Below are positions 36,768 to 46,017 of a stretch of 64,000 nt of DNA, one piece after another. Position numbers and translations under genes: made by a program. Positions within the stretch are counted from its first letter, which is position 1, and each line of letters begins with the position of its first letter. Under the pieces are notes generated by a model. That model had not been told where the DNA came from, searched no databases, and saw only the letters and a list, made by a program, of their open reading frames with translations. This DNA is from Bradyrhizobium pachyrhizi (GTDB lineage: Bacteria > Pseudomonadota > Alphaproteobacteria > Rhizobiales > Xanthobacteraceae), in assembly GCF_001189245.1 (NCBI RefSeq), contig NZ_LFIQ01000027.1, positions 1 to 64,000 of the forward strand. The letters are read 5' to 3'.

Positions 36768-38156
36768 ATGAGGCGCACCGCCCTGGCGGTCGAACACAGA
36801 ACGGATGATAGCACAGATCGTAACCTATCCTTTCTTGCGGAGGAGAGCGTCTTTGCCCAGGACACGATCAGGTCGGATCGACCAGCTAGCTTCGCGCTTC
36901 AGAACGGCCTGCAGGTGGTGGCAATCCCGGATCATCGGATACCCGTTGTTACTCAGATGATCTGGTATAAGGTCGGCTCGGCGGACGAGCCGGGGGGCAA
37001 ATCGGGGCTGGCGCATTTCCTCGAACACCTGATGTTCAAGGGCACCTCCAAACATCCGTCGGATGAGTTTTCCCAGACCGTATTGCGCGTCGGCGGCTAC
37101 CGAAATGCCTTCACCGGGAAGGACTATACCAGCTATTACCAGCATGTGCCGCGCGAGCACCTCGGCAAGATGATGGAATTTGAAGCTGACTGCATGACTG
37201 GTCTCATTCTCAAAGACGAGAATGTGCTGTCCGAGCGCGACGTCGTGCTCGAGGAACTCAATATGCGCGTCGCCAACGTTCCAGGTGCGCGGCTCTTCGA
37301 GCAAATGATGGCAGCGCTTTACCTCAACCATCCCTACGGCCGGCCTGTGATCGGCTGGCGGCTGGAGATTGAAAAGCTCGACCGCGAGGACGCGCTCGCC
37401 TTCTACAAGGGCTTCTACGCGCCGAACAATGCCATCCTGGTCATCGCGGGTGACGTCGAGGTCAGTGAGATCCGCCCGATGGTGCAGAAGAATTTTGGCG
37501 GCATCCCCCCGCAGCCATCGATCCCCGCGGACCGCCTGCGACCGCAGGAGCCGACGCCGGCCGCGCCGCGCACCGTGACGCTGGCCGATCCCCTCGTCGA
37601 GCAACCTGCCTTGCACCGCTGCTATCTCGCACCGTCGGCTCACACCGCGGACGCCGGGGACAGTGCAGCGCTCGAGAAACTGATGGGCCGTGGCGTCAAC
37701 TCATATCTTTATCGCGCGCTGGTAAATGACAAGCAGCTCGCGGTCAGTGCCTCGGCGGGCTACCACGCTACCGCACTCGATCCCTCACAATTCTGGATTT
37801 CCGTCACACCAAAACCTGGCGTCGAGTTCGGCCAGATTGAGCGCGCGACCGACGAGGTGATCGCCGACATTGCGCATCATCCCGCGAGTAGCGAAGATCT
37901 CGAGCGGGTCAAGACCCGGCTGATCGCGCAAGCAATCTACGCCCAGGACAATCACGAAATGCTCGCGATCTGGTATGGCGGCGGCCTGGCGACGGGACTT
38001 TGCATCGACGATATCCGAGGCTGGCCGGACGGCATCCGCGCCGTCGGCGCCCAGCAGGTGCAGGAGGCCTCGCGGAAATGGCTCGACAAGAGACGCTCGG
38101 TGACCGGGTATCTCATCAAAGAGTCAGCGCCACAGCACCGGGAGAAGCAGCAGTGA
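36768..38156 (+). CDS. y4wA: M16 zinc peptidase, catalytic subunit (Y4wA-like)
   Basis: 462 residues from the ATG at 36768; an ATG at 36480 in the same frame is possible, and neither has a good Shine-Dalgarno sequence. The zinc motif HFLEH (in GLAHFLEHLMFKGT) and the downstream ligand Glu (ERDVVLEELNMR) are intact. The C-terminal domain follows (LMGRGVNSYLYRALVNDKQL). Pairs of M16B proteins form heterodimers, one catalytic and one with the R/Y substrate motif; the next gene supplies the partner. NGR234 carries the similar pair y4wA-y4wB on its symbiotic plasmid. The expected export signal is not visible. Confidence 0.85.
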   Translation: MRRTALAVEHRTDDSTDRNLSFLAEESVFAQDTIRSDRPASFALQNGLQVVAIPDHRIPVVTQMIWYKVGSADEPGGKSGLAHFLEHLMFKGTSKHPSDEFSQTVLRVGGYRNAFTGKDYTSYYQHVPREHLGKMMEFEADCMTGLILKDENVLSERDVVLEELNMRVANVPGARLFEQMMAALYLNHPYGRPVIGWRLEIEKLDREDALAFYKGFYAPNNAILVIAGDVEVSEIRPMVQKNFGGIPPQPSIPADRLRPQEPTPAAPRTVTLADPLVEQPALHRCYLAPSAHTADAGDSAALEKLMGRGVNSYLYRALVNDKQLAVSASAGYHATALDPSQFWISVTPKPGVEFGQIERATDEVIADIAHHPASSEDLERVKTRLIAQAIYAQDNHEMLAIWYGGGLATGLCIDDIRGWPDGIRAVGAQQVQEASRKWLDKRRSVTGYLIKESAPQHREKQQ

Positions 38157-39586
38157 CCTATTCTTGTGCACGACGTGAAGTTCTCCTCGGCGGAGCGTCG
38201 CTCTCAATCGCGATGCTCGCCTCTCCACCTTCGCTTGCCGCCATTACGACCAAGGTCCAGCGTCTGGTCTCGTCTTGCGGTATAGAAGCCTGGTTCGTCC
38301 GAGATTCCACTGTCCCGTTGATCGCGATGGAATTCGCTTTCGGCGGCGGCGCGACCCAAGATCCCACCGACAAAGCCGGGGTTGGCCACATGGTTGCTGG
38401 CCGGCTCAACGAAGGTTCCGGCGATCTCGACTTCAGGGCCTTTCACGAGCGACTCGACCGTCGTGCCCTTGAGCTAAGCTTTGGATCGACCCACGATCAC
38501 TTCTGTGGTGCCTTGCGCACCCTCGAGGACAACGGGGACGGGGCCTTCGACCTTTTACGGATGGCGCTAATCTCGCCCCGCTTCGACCCGACCGATGTCC
38601 AACGGATCCGTGCCAGCATGCTCGCGCGCCTTCGGCATTACTCGACAGATCCATCGTCGCTCGCCGATCGCAAGTTCCTCGAGGTCGCCTTCAACGATCA
38701 TCCTTATGCTCGCCCAGCCGCAGGCTCGATCGAAAGCTTGCCGAAGATCAAGGTCGCGGATCTAAAAAGCCATGTCCGACGCGTGATCGCAAGAGACACG
38801 CTCAAGATCGCGGTGGTTGGCAACGTCGATCCAGAGGTTCTCTGCAAGCTTCTCGACAAGACCTTTGGCGGCCTGCCCGCCAAGGCGGACTCGACGCCGG
38901 TACCCGACGTGGTCGTGGCAAAGCCGCCGCAGCGCGTGTTCATTCCGTTCGACGTGCCGCAGACAGTCGTGGCTTTCGGCGGTCCCGGCGTTCGCCGCAG
39001 CGAGCCCGATTTCATGGCCGCCTATGTCGTCAACCATATCCTCGGCGGTGCCGGTCTGAGGTCGCGGCTGTTCCGCGAAGTCCGCGAGAAGCGCGGGCTA
39101 GCCTATTTCGTACGCGAGCACTTGGTCTGGAGGGATCATTCGGCCATGTTTGTCGGCAAAAGCGGGACCCGAGCCGATCGCGCCGGCGAGACGGTCGAAC
39201 AGATCGAGAAGCAAGCCCGCCACATCGCCGAGGCAGGGCCCACCCAGCAGGAACTCGATGACGCAAAGTCTTGCCTGAAAGGCTCGCAGATGCTGGCGCT
39301 CAACTCATCATCAAAGCTTGCGCGAACACTGCTGCAGCATCAGCTTGACAAGCTCCCGATCGACTATTTCGAAAAGCACAACGCCGTCGTCGATTCCGTG
39401 ACGTTGGAGGACGCCAAGAGGGTCGCGCAGCGGCTGTGGGGCCAGGGTCTACTCACCTTTATTGTCGGGCGCGCCCCGCTGGGCGCAGACCGGTCGTCCC
39501 CTGTCCCATCGGCCACGACGCCCCCGCCACACGTCGACCAGCTAAGCGCCACGCCATCACCCACCTTACCGAGAGAACCAAATTAG
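38153..39586 (+). CDS. y4wB: M16 peptidase-like partner without zinc site (Y4wB-like)
   Basis: 477 residues from a GTG overlapping the previous stop by 4 bases. N-terminus has a twin-arginine-like or Sec signal (RREVLLGGASLSIAMLASPP). Where the active partner has HFLEH this protein reads HMVAG, so zinc binding is lost. It keeps the substrate-binding loop (GAGLRSRLFREVREKRGLAY). This is the regulatory subunit pattern of M16B heterodimers. Role in symbiosis unknown; a peptide- or cofactor-processing enzyme is plausible. Confidence 0.85.
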   Translation: MTYSCARREVLLGGASLSIAMLASPPSLAAITTKVQRLVSSCGIEAWFVRDSTVPLIAMEFAFGGGATQDPTDKAGVGHMVAGRLNEGSGDLDFRAFHERLDRRALELSFGSTHDHFCGALRTLEDNGDGAFDLLRMALISPRFDPTDVQRIRASMLARLRHYSTDPSSLADRKFLEVAFNDHPYARPAAGSIESLPKIKVADLKSHVRRVIARDTLKIAVVGNVDPEVLCKLLDKTFGGLPAKADSTPVPDVVVAKPPQRVFIPFDVPQTVVAFGGPGVRRSEPDFMAAYVVNHILGGAGLRSRLFREVREKRGLAYFVREHLVWRDHSAMFVGKSGTRADRAGETVEQIEKQARHIAEAGPTQQELDDAKSCLKGSQMLALNSSSKLARTLLQHQLDKLPIDYFEKHNAVVDSVTLEDAKRVAQRLWGQGLLTFIVGRAPLGADRSSPVPSATTPPPHVDQLSATPSPTLPREPN

Positions 39587-40273
39587 CTTTTGGGCAGCTC
39601 GGCGTCGTAGCCACAAGGCTCGCTCTCCATTTCTCCTTCCGGTGGAGAACTGGCACTTGGCTACCCCGGTGGATCCGGCTCAAACTCGCGGACCAACGGC
39701 TGGGCCACACAAATGACCGCTCGCCGATTGCCTTGTTGCTAATCTTTTACCTTCTGGCTCAAGCAGCGATCCGCGGCACCCTGAAGTCTTCACAGCGCTA
39801 TAAATTGCTCCTTTTGGAGGATTCCGGGACGAAGAAGCAGGAGCTATGAGGTCGTCGCTTCCCGTTTCCGATCCTTACTCGATCTGCTGAGGTAAACTCT
39901 GCCTTTAGGCGCCTTACAGTTGTGCTCAGCTAGTGCTACCAGTCGAGGACTGGCGATATGTACCGTGGCGCCAGCGATGCACAGATCACCCGGTGCACGT
40001 CGTCTAGGGTACGCCGTGAAAGACTCCTCACGTCAGGCGCGCGCGAGACTGGCGCCCCTAGAGACACGCAAGCTGCTTCACACTCTTGCGCCAGCGTACG
40101 CTCCACGGCGACCGGATCACGATCGATAATCGTCAGATAGGCGCGCGGTCTGATCGGGAGCATATCGCCCTTGCTCCCAATCTCGCAGGCTGGCCAGCTT
40201 TACAGAGAAGCGCGGGGCACATTCCTCCTGCGTCAGTCCGACCTTCTTCCGAATTGCCTTCACATCGATCATT
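39587..40273. other. Gene-poor stretch after the M16 pair
   Basis: About 0.7 kb without a supported gene. A minus-strand frame at 39936-40163 (75 codons, YLTIIDRDPVAVERTLAQE) has a protein-like composition but no family I recognise. Confidence 0.35.
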
Positions 40274-40499
40274 GTGCGGCATGGTCTGGGGCTAACGCAA
40301 CCCGAGCCCGCGAAGCTCTTCGCGCTTACGACGCATCAGGTCGCCGAGATCGAGCGCGGCGTAGCGAATCGGAACTCCGAAACACTGCAAAAAACTCGGG
40401 CGCGCGTTTGGCTTCCAGCTCGAGTTCTGCCGATCGCGCAGACCATGGCTCGACTCTTTCATTGTCATCTTCGAACTGACTAGCCACGTCACCTGCTGA
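40274..40499 (+). pseudogene. XRE/HipB-type helix-turn-helix remnant with frameshift
   Basis: The frame reads GLGLTQPEPAKLFALTTHQ then VAEIERGVANRNSETLQK, a typical HipB-like helix-turn-helix. After an A6 run at 40389-40394 the family sequence continues in another frame (LGRAFGFQLEF) once one A is removed. The N-terminal end is also ragged. It is a decayed antitoxin or phage-type regulator. Confidence 0.6.
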
Positions 40500-40626
40500 A
40501 GACGACGGCCGCCATGATTGTCGAGTTAGACGTTTGATGATCGACCAGGTCATCACAGCCGCGCAACCCGACGGGCGGAAAGCGCCTGCGCACCCGCGCG
40601 GCACCGCCTCGATCATGCTTCCACCA

Positions 40627-40657
40627 AGCCTACCATCTGACGTTACGTGAGATTCAA
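40627..40657 (-). promoter_or_regulatory. MerR-type promoter (site A)
   Basis: Minus strand: TTGAAT (40657-40652), 19-base spacer CTCACGTAACGTCAGATGG, TAGGCT (40632-40627). The spacer holds a near-perfect dyad CTCACGT-A-ACGTCAG. An ATG with GGTGG upstream lies 11 bases after the -10, opening a 96-codon frame (40326-40616) of uncertain reality. Confidence 0.6.
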
Positions 40658-40995
40658 GTCATTTCATGCTGATCAATGATCAACAGAACTGTGCAGTTGA
40701 TGGCGATCGCGATGGTCATCACCTGCGCACAGCGGCACTTGACGAATTTCTCTTTCAGCTCTTCACAAACCTCACGTGAAGCACGATCACGGGCGATTAG
40801 CTACTGTTCTCGACTGCATCGCCGTTGCAATCAAAAAGCTCTGATGGCTCGACGTTGCCAAAACTCATCAGTTGCGCCGCTCCCGCATCGAAGATTCAAT
40901 TGCCCCTTCTTTCTGCCATGTTCACACCCAAAGCAGAGACTCGCCGTTTGCGCACTTCGCGCGCGGCAATAGCGAGTGTGTCTCAGGAGAATTCT

Positions 40996-41745
40996 ATGGT
41001 GAAGCCAGTTGTGATTGTGGTGGGCGCAGACAAGGGAGGTGTCGGCAAGACGACCGTGTCACGAACGCTTCTGGACTACTTCAATGTCAATAGCGTGCAA
41101 ACACGTGCATTCGACACGGAGTCGCCGCGAGGAACGCTGAAGCGCTTCTATCCCGCAATCACGGAAATCGTCGATATGACGACGACTGCGGACCAGATGA
41201 AGATCTTCGATACCCTGAACTCAGGGCTGTCCGTCACTGTCATCGACGCTCGCGCCGGCTTACTATCCACAGCGTTGACCTCCTTGCGCGACATCGGCTT
41301 TTTGGATTCGGCGCGGTCCGGCCAGATCACCTTTGCCGTATTCCATATCCTGGGATCATCCATCGCTTCGCTGGACGAAATCGCCGAGACTGCGACCTTC
41401 ATGGAAGGCGCAAAGTACTATCTGGTCAAGAACTTCATCAACGACACTCAGTTCTTCCAGTGGGACCAGTCGACCTACAATTCCTATTTTCATCGCATCA
41501 AGCATGCGACCGAATTGACCATACCGAAGCTCAACGAGATGGCCTATGAGCAGGTCGAAGTCGCTTCTGTCCCATTCGTAGACTTCGTTGCAAACAAGGG
41601 GCGGAACGATGAGCCAGCGAACAACTCCTTCGTGCTGCGCGGCTATGTACGGCACTGGTTGGCTAATGTCTGGAGCGAATTTGATCGAATCAACTTGACG
41701 GAATTGGCCGGCGCCAAGTCAGCGGCCCGGAGTGCCGAGAAGTAG
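40996..41745 (+). CDS. ParA/MinD-like P-loop ATPase, first of a pair
   Basis: 249 residues from the ATG at 40996, with AGGAGA five bases upstream. Deviant Walker A GADKGGVGKTTVSRTLLDYF at the N-terminus places it in the SIMIBI (ParA/MinD/Mrp) class; a Walker A'-type aspartate appears at TVIDARAGLLSTAL. The rest, including KNFINDTQFFQWDQSTYNSY, is not like chromosome-partition ParA. No ParB or site repeats lie nearby. The second ATPase follows 60 bp on. I do not recognise the pair's function. Confidence 0.8.
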   Translation: MVKPVVIVVGADKGGVGKTTVSRTLLDYFNVNSVQTRAFDTESPRGTLKRFYPAITEIVDMTTTADQMKIFDTLNSGLSVTVIDARAGLLSTALTSLRDIGFLDSARSGQITFAVFHILGSSIASLDEIAETATFMEGAKYYLVKNFINDTQFFQWDQSTYNSYFHRIKHATELTIPKLNEMAYEQVEVASVPFVDFVANKGRNDEPANNSFVLRGYVRHWLANVWSEFDRINLTELAGAKSAARSAEK

Positions 41746-41805
41746 TCGCGTTATCGACGAGCGACGGGTTGAGCCCAAGCACGACGCGAGATTGATCTGC
41801 TGGCT

Positions 41806-42525
41806 ATGTTAGCGACACCCATCTACATCATCTGCTCTCCTAGCCCGCAGGTCGGCAAAACTCTCCTCGCTCGCCTCGTGAGCGAGTACTTGCTGCTGAA
41901 GAATGGCACGGCGCTCTCCTTCGATGTCAATCTGAAGGAGCCGTCATTGCTCGATTACCTCCCCAACATCACGGAGACCGCAGATGTGATCGATACTTAT
42001 GGCAAGATGCAGCTGATGGACCCGCTGATCATTCACGATCGGGTAGCCAAGGTGATCGACCTCGGCTTCCACGCCTTTGATGAATTTTTCAAGATGTGCG
42101 AGGAGATCGGCTTTATGAAAGAGGCTGCGCGCTGCCGTGTCGCGCCTATCATCCTCTTCGTTGCGGGCGCTGACCGCATCTCCTTTCGTGGCTATGAAAT
42201 GCTGCGGCGGCAGGTTCCTGCGGCGTCGCTGGTCACCGTCCACAATGAATTCGTGCTGTGCGGAGGATTGCCTGAAGCAATGGATACAGAGCGGGTGCTT
42301 CGAATTCCCGCGCTGCCCCTGTTTCTAAAGAGATATATAGACCGACTTAGCTTTTCCTTTACCGGATATCTGCGCAACGAGAAGGACTGGTCCTCCGAGC
42401 TGCATCAGTGGATCCGACGAAATTACACCATGTTTCGCGATCTGGAATCGAACGTAATGCTGCGGGGGCCTTATCGATCCCGGGCGACGAATATCGAGAG
42501 CCTACGGCGCACAAGGGTAACTTGA
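41806..42525 (+). CDS. P-loop ATPase, second of a pair
   Basis: 239 residues. Walker A SPSPQVGKTLLARLVSEYLL, lacking the first lysine of the deviant Walker motif. The acidic switch-like strand FDVNLKEPSLLDYLPNITE parallels FDTESPRGTLKRFYPAITE of the first ATPase, showing the two are distant paralogues. The basic C-terminus (RGPYRSRATNIESLRRTRVT) could bind nucleic acid or a membrane. Weak Shine-Dalgarno; probably translated from the same mRNA as its partner. Confidence 0.75.
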   Translation: MLATPIYIICSPSPQVGKTLLARLVSEYLLLKNGTALSFDVNLKEPSLLDYLPNITETADVIDTYGKMQLMDPLIIHDRVAKVIDLGFHAFDEFFKMCEEIGFMKEAARCRVAPIILFVAGADRISFRGYEMLRRQVPAASLVTVHNEFVLCGGLPEAMDTERVLRIPALPLFLKRYIDRLSFSFTGYLRNEKDWSSELHQWIRRNYTMFRDLESNVMLRGPYRSRATNIESLRRTRVT

Positions 42526-42529
42526 AGTT

Positions 42530-43056
42530 CCGACTCGCCATCTATTTCGATGGATAGCCGCGCGACGCTTCATCTCGCGACGGATGGAAGCGGTGACGCG
42601 GCGGACTTGGCCCGAGATCCAGACCCTGAGCCGATGCGGGTGGTTGTGACCATGGCGCCTCTTTGTCGCGTGGATGCGGCGAGGCTCCACGCCGGTGAGC
42701 TTCTCCATGTAGGCAATGACAAGGCCGAGCGTGTGCCCGTCGAAGAGATTGCCATGCAATGCTTTGGCAAGGAGCAGGAACTCTCTGCCCTTCGGAGACG
42801 TCAAGGGTGCCGATACTGACCCTGCAGCCGAACTCGTAAGGAGCGCGGGCTTTGCCCTTGCCGTTGCGCTCGACCTCCGGCGCATGTAACGCTTAGATCT
42901 TGGACCGCGCTGATGCTGATCCTGGCTGCGCCCCCCCCCTGCGCTAAACCGGAGCAGTGGGCCGAAGCGAGCTTCCAGCATTGTATCGTCACCGATCTTG
43001 CGGCGGATATCACGAATGATCGGGCCAAGCCGTGTCCGAAGGAGCTTGGCTGGCAC
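42530..43056 (-). mobile_element. IS5-type transposase remnant
   Basis: Minus-strand frame carries degraded IS5/IS1182-type transposase sequence: TRLGPIIRDIRRKIGDD, then KALHGNLFDGHTLGLVIAYM, EKLTGVEPRRIH and RVWISGQ.RRV..SIRREM. The N-terminal half, the complete DDE triad and terminal repeats are missing and frames are broken between segments. Confidence 0.75.
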
Positions 43057-43360
43057 CGGGCGCGCTTGAACTGATGAGCGTGAGTATAGCGGTCGTCATG
43101 ATGGCTGCGCGCTTAGCGAGGCGTAGATAGCTCTGGTGCAACAGCACACAAATGTGCTTGGCGCCACCCGCATGCGTCGTCGCGCGCTCTTGGCTGCTTG
43201 AGAACGACCGGATAACCTATCTAATCCTGATCGCTGATGCGGCACAAAGTATGCGGAAGACCCCCTGATTGCCTGGCTCCGCCTACCCAGATTGCCCCGC
43301 CGTAATGACACCCGCCGATAGGACGCATCGGACTAGCGGGCCCTGGAATTGAATGCGGCT

Positions 43361-45199
43361 TCACAGCTGGAGGCCGCGCTCAGCAAGTACCTGGCGCATT
43401 AGCTCGCCCTTGATCTCGCTGGCGATCTCATTTGAGATCTCGGGTCCGAGCAACCGCTCGGCGTCCTCGTCGCCGATCAGTTGAAGACCCGCGAGTCGGT
43501 GATTCAGCCGGTGCTTGAACTCGTCCCCCATCGCTTCGTGGAACCGGGTCTCCATCACGTTATGGGCTTCCGGTGCAATGCGCTTCACCACAATCTCCCA
43601 AGGCTCCCAGCGCGTCGCCAAATAGTTGGCGAATTCCGTCGCCTCCTTGTCCCGCACGATCGTTTCTGCCCTGTCGATATCAGCGTCAGTGACTTCCGAG
43701 ACGTCGAAAAAGCGCATAGCTGGAGCGATGTGCTCCAGTCCCAGGCGCTCCCTCAGCTTCGTCTGATAGGCAAGGTAGACCTCGATATCGTCGACATCGC
43801 CGATGCGACCATCGGTTTGCAGCGATTTGACCTTCTCGCGGGCAATCCCCTCCAGCGCGTCCAGGCGGAACATGACCCGGCCCAGATCGATGAGAACGGC
43901 AAGGCGACCGTCATTATCATAGACGCCATTCTTGACGTCCTCGATCATGCGTGCGTTTTGCATGGCGTTCCAGGTCAACGTGACCCGATCTTCGCACGTT
44001 TCACTGGCGTCAAGGGCCAGGTCGAAATACTGCTTGCGCAAGTTGCTGTTCGTCGTGGCCTGCCGCAGATCATTAACCACTGTCCGTCGGAACCCCTCAT
44101 CGCTAGAGTTCACTGTTCTCGACAGCCGGTCGAGGAACCGCGCGTATTCCGGGGCCCCTCTTTCTTGTTCGAAGCGATGCCAGGTGGCCATTACCGATGG
44201 CTCGGCCTCGAGCCAGTCCGCAATAACCTCTTGCAGAGACCGCGGCTCGACTTCCACAGCTCCTTCGGCGGTCGAGAAAAAAACCTGCGGACCTGCATAG
44301 CCTGCGGCATGTACCGCTGTCGCCAGGCCGGCCTGCACCCAATCGGGGAGCGGGTTATTCTCCAGATCAACGCTCGAGTCACGGCTTAGCTGTGTCAGCA
44401 GGGTGTCGGGTACGCTGGTTAGCTGGTTGTTGCTGGCGCCGAGCCATAGCAGTTCGGGAGGCATCGTTTCGGGCAGACTGGTCAGCTCGTTATGGCTAGC
44501 GCTGAGCCATTCGAGCCCGGCCGGAAGAGGCTCGGGCAGAGCCGTCAACTGATTGTAATCGACGTTCAGGCGCTGGAGCCCACCTGGAAGCTCGGGCAGA
44601 CTGGTCAGATGATTGCCGCTGGCGTCCAGTTCCTCAAGCGTCGCCGGAAGGCGATCAGGCAGACTGGCCAGCTGATTGTTATCGACGTTCAGGCGCCGCA
44701 ACCCGGGCGGTAACTGTGCCGGCAGGTTGGTCAGCCCGTTGCTGATGACATATAGCCGTCGCAGGCCAGCTGGCAGCTCAGGCAGATTGGTCAGCCGATT
44801 ATTGCTGGCATAGAGCCGCCGGAGACCAGCCGGAAGGTCCGCGGGAAGGCTGTTCAGTTGATTGTCGTCGACGTTCAGGCGACGCAGCCCGGCCAGGATC
44901 GGTCCAGACAAGGCGGTCAGGGACAGCGACGACAGATCTAGGGCCTCATTGACGTCGCCCGTCTGCCGCCAATCCATCGTTCGACTTACCGCCTGTTGGC
45001 GATTCTCATGTTGCCCCTGCTCGTATTCGGCAGCCCAGCCCGCCAAGGTCTCGTGCTGCCGGCTGGATGCCTCACCGGCGAATGCCAACGCATCCGTCAG
45101 GGCTTCGCGCCACTGCGTTGTGGCCGGAGACCCCGGCTCGGAGGTTTCCGAATCGGAAGTTTCGGAAGGAGAGCCTGAGCCAAGTTGTTCTGTATTCAT
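43361..45199 (-). CDS. nopM: NopM, LRR-NEL E3 ubiquitin ligase effector
   Basis: 612 residues. A serine/acidic N-terminus for secretion, then eight leucine-rich repeats at about residues 103-278 (LRRLNVDDNQLNSLPADLPA type), then the novel E3 ligase domain. The catalytic cysteine is Cys402 in ASETCEDRVTLTWNAM, with the conserved acidic neighbour. IpaH/SspH relatives transfer ubiquitin inside host cells, and NopM of NGR234 does so in plants. A good tts box lies 306 bp upstream. Complete, with no visible damage. Confidence 0.94.
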   Translation of the reverse strand: MNTEQLGSGSPSETSDSETSEPGSPATTQWREALTDALAFAGEASSRQHETLAGWAAEYEQGQHENRQQAVSRTMDWRQTGDVNEALDLSSLSLTALSGPILAGLRRLNVDDNQLNSLPADLPAGLRRLYASNNRLTNLPELPAGLRRLYVISNGLTNLPAQLPPGLRRLNVDNNQLASLPDRLPATLEELDASGNHLTSLPELPGGLQRLNVDYNQLTALPEPLPAGLEWLSASHNELTSLPETMPPELLWLGASNNQLTSVPDTLLTQLSRDSSVDLENNPLPDWVQAGLATAVHAAGYAGPQVFFSTAEGAVEVEPRSLQEVIADWLEAEPSVMATWHRFEQERGAPEYARFLDRLSRTVNSSDEGFRRTVVNDLRQATTNSNLRKQYFDLALDASETCEDRVTLTWNAMQNARMIEDVKNGVYDNDGRLAVLIDLGRVMFRLDALEGIAREKVKSLQTDGRIGDVDDIEVYLAYQTKLRERLGLEHIAPAMRFFDVSEVTDADIDRAETIVRDKEATEFANYLATRWEPWEIVVKRIAPEAHNVMETRFHEAMGDEFKHRLNHRLAGLQLIGDEDAERLLGPEISNEIASEIKGELMRQVLAERGLQL

Positions 45200-45259
45200 C
45201 GACGCCGTTTATTCCTGTCCAAATGAAGCGAATGCGTCCGGAGCCGCACGTTTAAGCCG

Positions 45260-45433
45260 TCAGACCTCACCATGGTTGTTGCGCTCATCGGCAAATGATA
45301 CAAAGCTGGCGATCATCGCGCGGTCACGACCCACGACTGGCGCAAACGCCCTGCCGGTCTTTCGGCCGGTCCGCTGCAGGCGGACGCAGAGCGCCCCCAA
45401 GGCTTGGTGGTATCGCTTGATGATTGAATCCAT
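45260..45433 (-). CDS. Possible small protein between tts box and nopM
   Basis: 57 codons from an ATG at 45433 (MDSIIKRYHQALGALCVRLQ, ending FVSFADERNNHGEV), with a protein-like composition; the frame is open about 19 codons further upstream without a start. It lies between the tts box (45505) and nopM on the same strand. No Shine-Dalgarno sequence is seen. It could be a small effector, a chaperone fragment, or the tail of a decayed gene. Confidence 0.3.
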   Translation of the reverse strand: MDSIIKRYHQALGALCVRLQRTGRKTGRAFAPVVGRDRAMIASFVSFADERNNHGEV

Positions 45434-45504
45434 CCAATTCTGTTCCGCCAGATCTGAAGCCGGACCTGCCAGCCAACCAGCAAAGACCTTATGCTACGAG
45501 ACCG

Positions 45505-45524
45505 AGCTGTCGATAAGCTGACGG
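45505..45524 (-). promoter_or_regulatory. tts box of nopM
   Basis: Minus strand CCGTCAGCTTATCGACAGCT matches the consensus in all but two positions (first base and one A to C in the right half). It is 306 bp upstream of nopM and faces it. Confidence 0.85.
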
Positions 45525-45645
45525 GCTTCGGAGCGAGGAACAAGGGGCGGATGGCTAGCCATCGGCCTCTCTTGCCGGAACGCCTTCTCGGTTGAACGAT
45601 TGATAGCTGCATCTGCAGATGCGATGGAAGTCCTTCGCCTCGAGC

Positions 45646-45891
45646 TCAATGTAGTAGATCCGCCCCGCGACCGATAAACTCGAGCACCGATTGCGACTCG
45701 TTGATCTCGCGCGAGACGCGCTTTAATATCCGAATTGCCACCTCTTCCGTAGCGATCAACCCTGCCCTCTCGCAGGCTAAGCCGAAATGGTGCATCACCT
45801 GTTCGTAGGAAGGCGCAACACGATTCTGCAACAAGCTGATCGCCAACGATGAGAGCATCTGCTCGACGACAGCCTCCTCAGCCTGGATCAA
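45646..45891 (-). CDS. Small protein of unknown function
   Basis: 81 residues from a TTG at 45891, placed by AGGAGG (45901-45906) nine bases upstream. Helical, acidic start (IQAEEAVVEQMLSSLAISLL), then EQVMHHFGLACERAGLIATE and VAIRILKRVSREIN. No signal or membrane segment. It sits between two effector genes, so a chaperone is conceivable, but I recognise no family. Confidence 0.5.
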   Translation of the reverse strand: MIQAEEAVVEQMLSSLAISLLQNRVAPSYEQVMHHFGLACERAGLIATEEVAIRILKRVSREINESQSVLEFIGRGADLLH

Positions 45892-46017
45892 GAACTACAT
45901 CCTCCTGATTGTTTGCTCAATTCTGTGAACTGTAGACGCCGCCGACGGCATCACGAGGGCATCGCTGCGTGGGATTGTCGCATTGCGACGTCGCCGCATC
46001 ATGTGCGTTGAACACCG

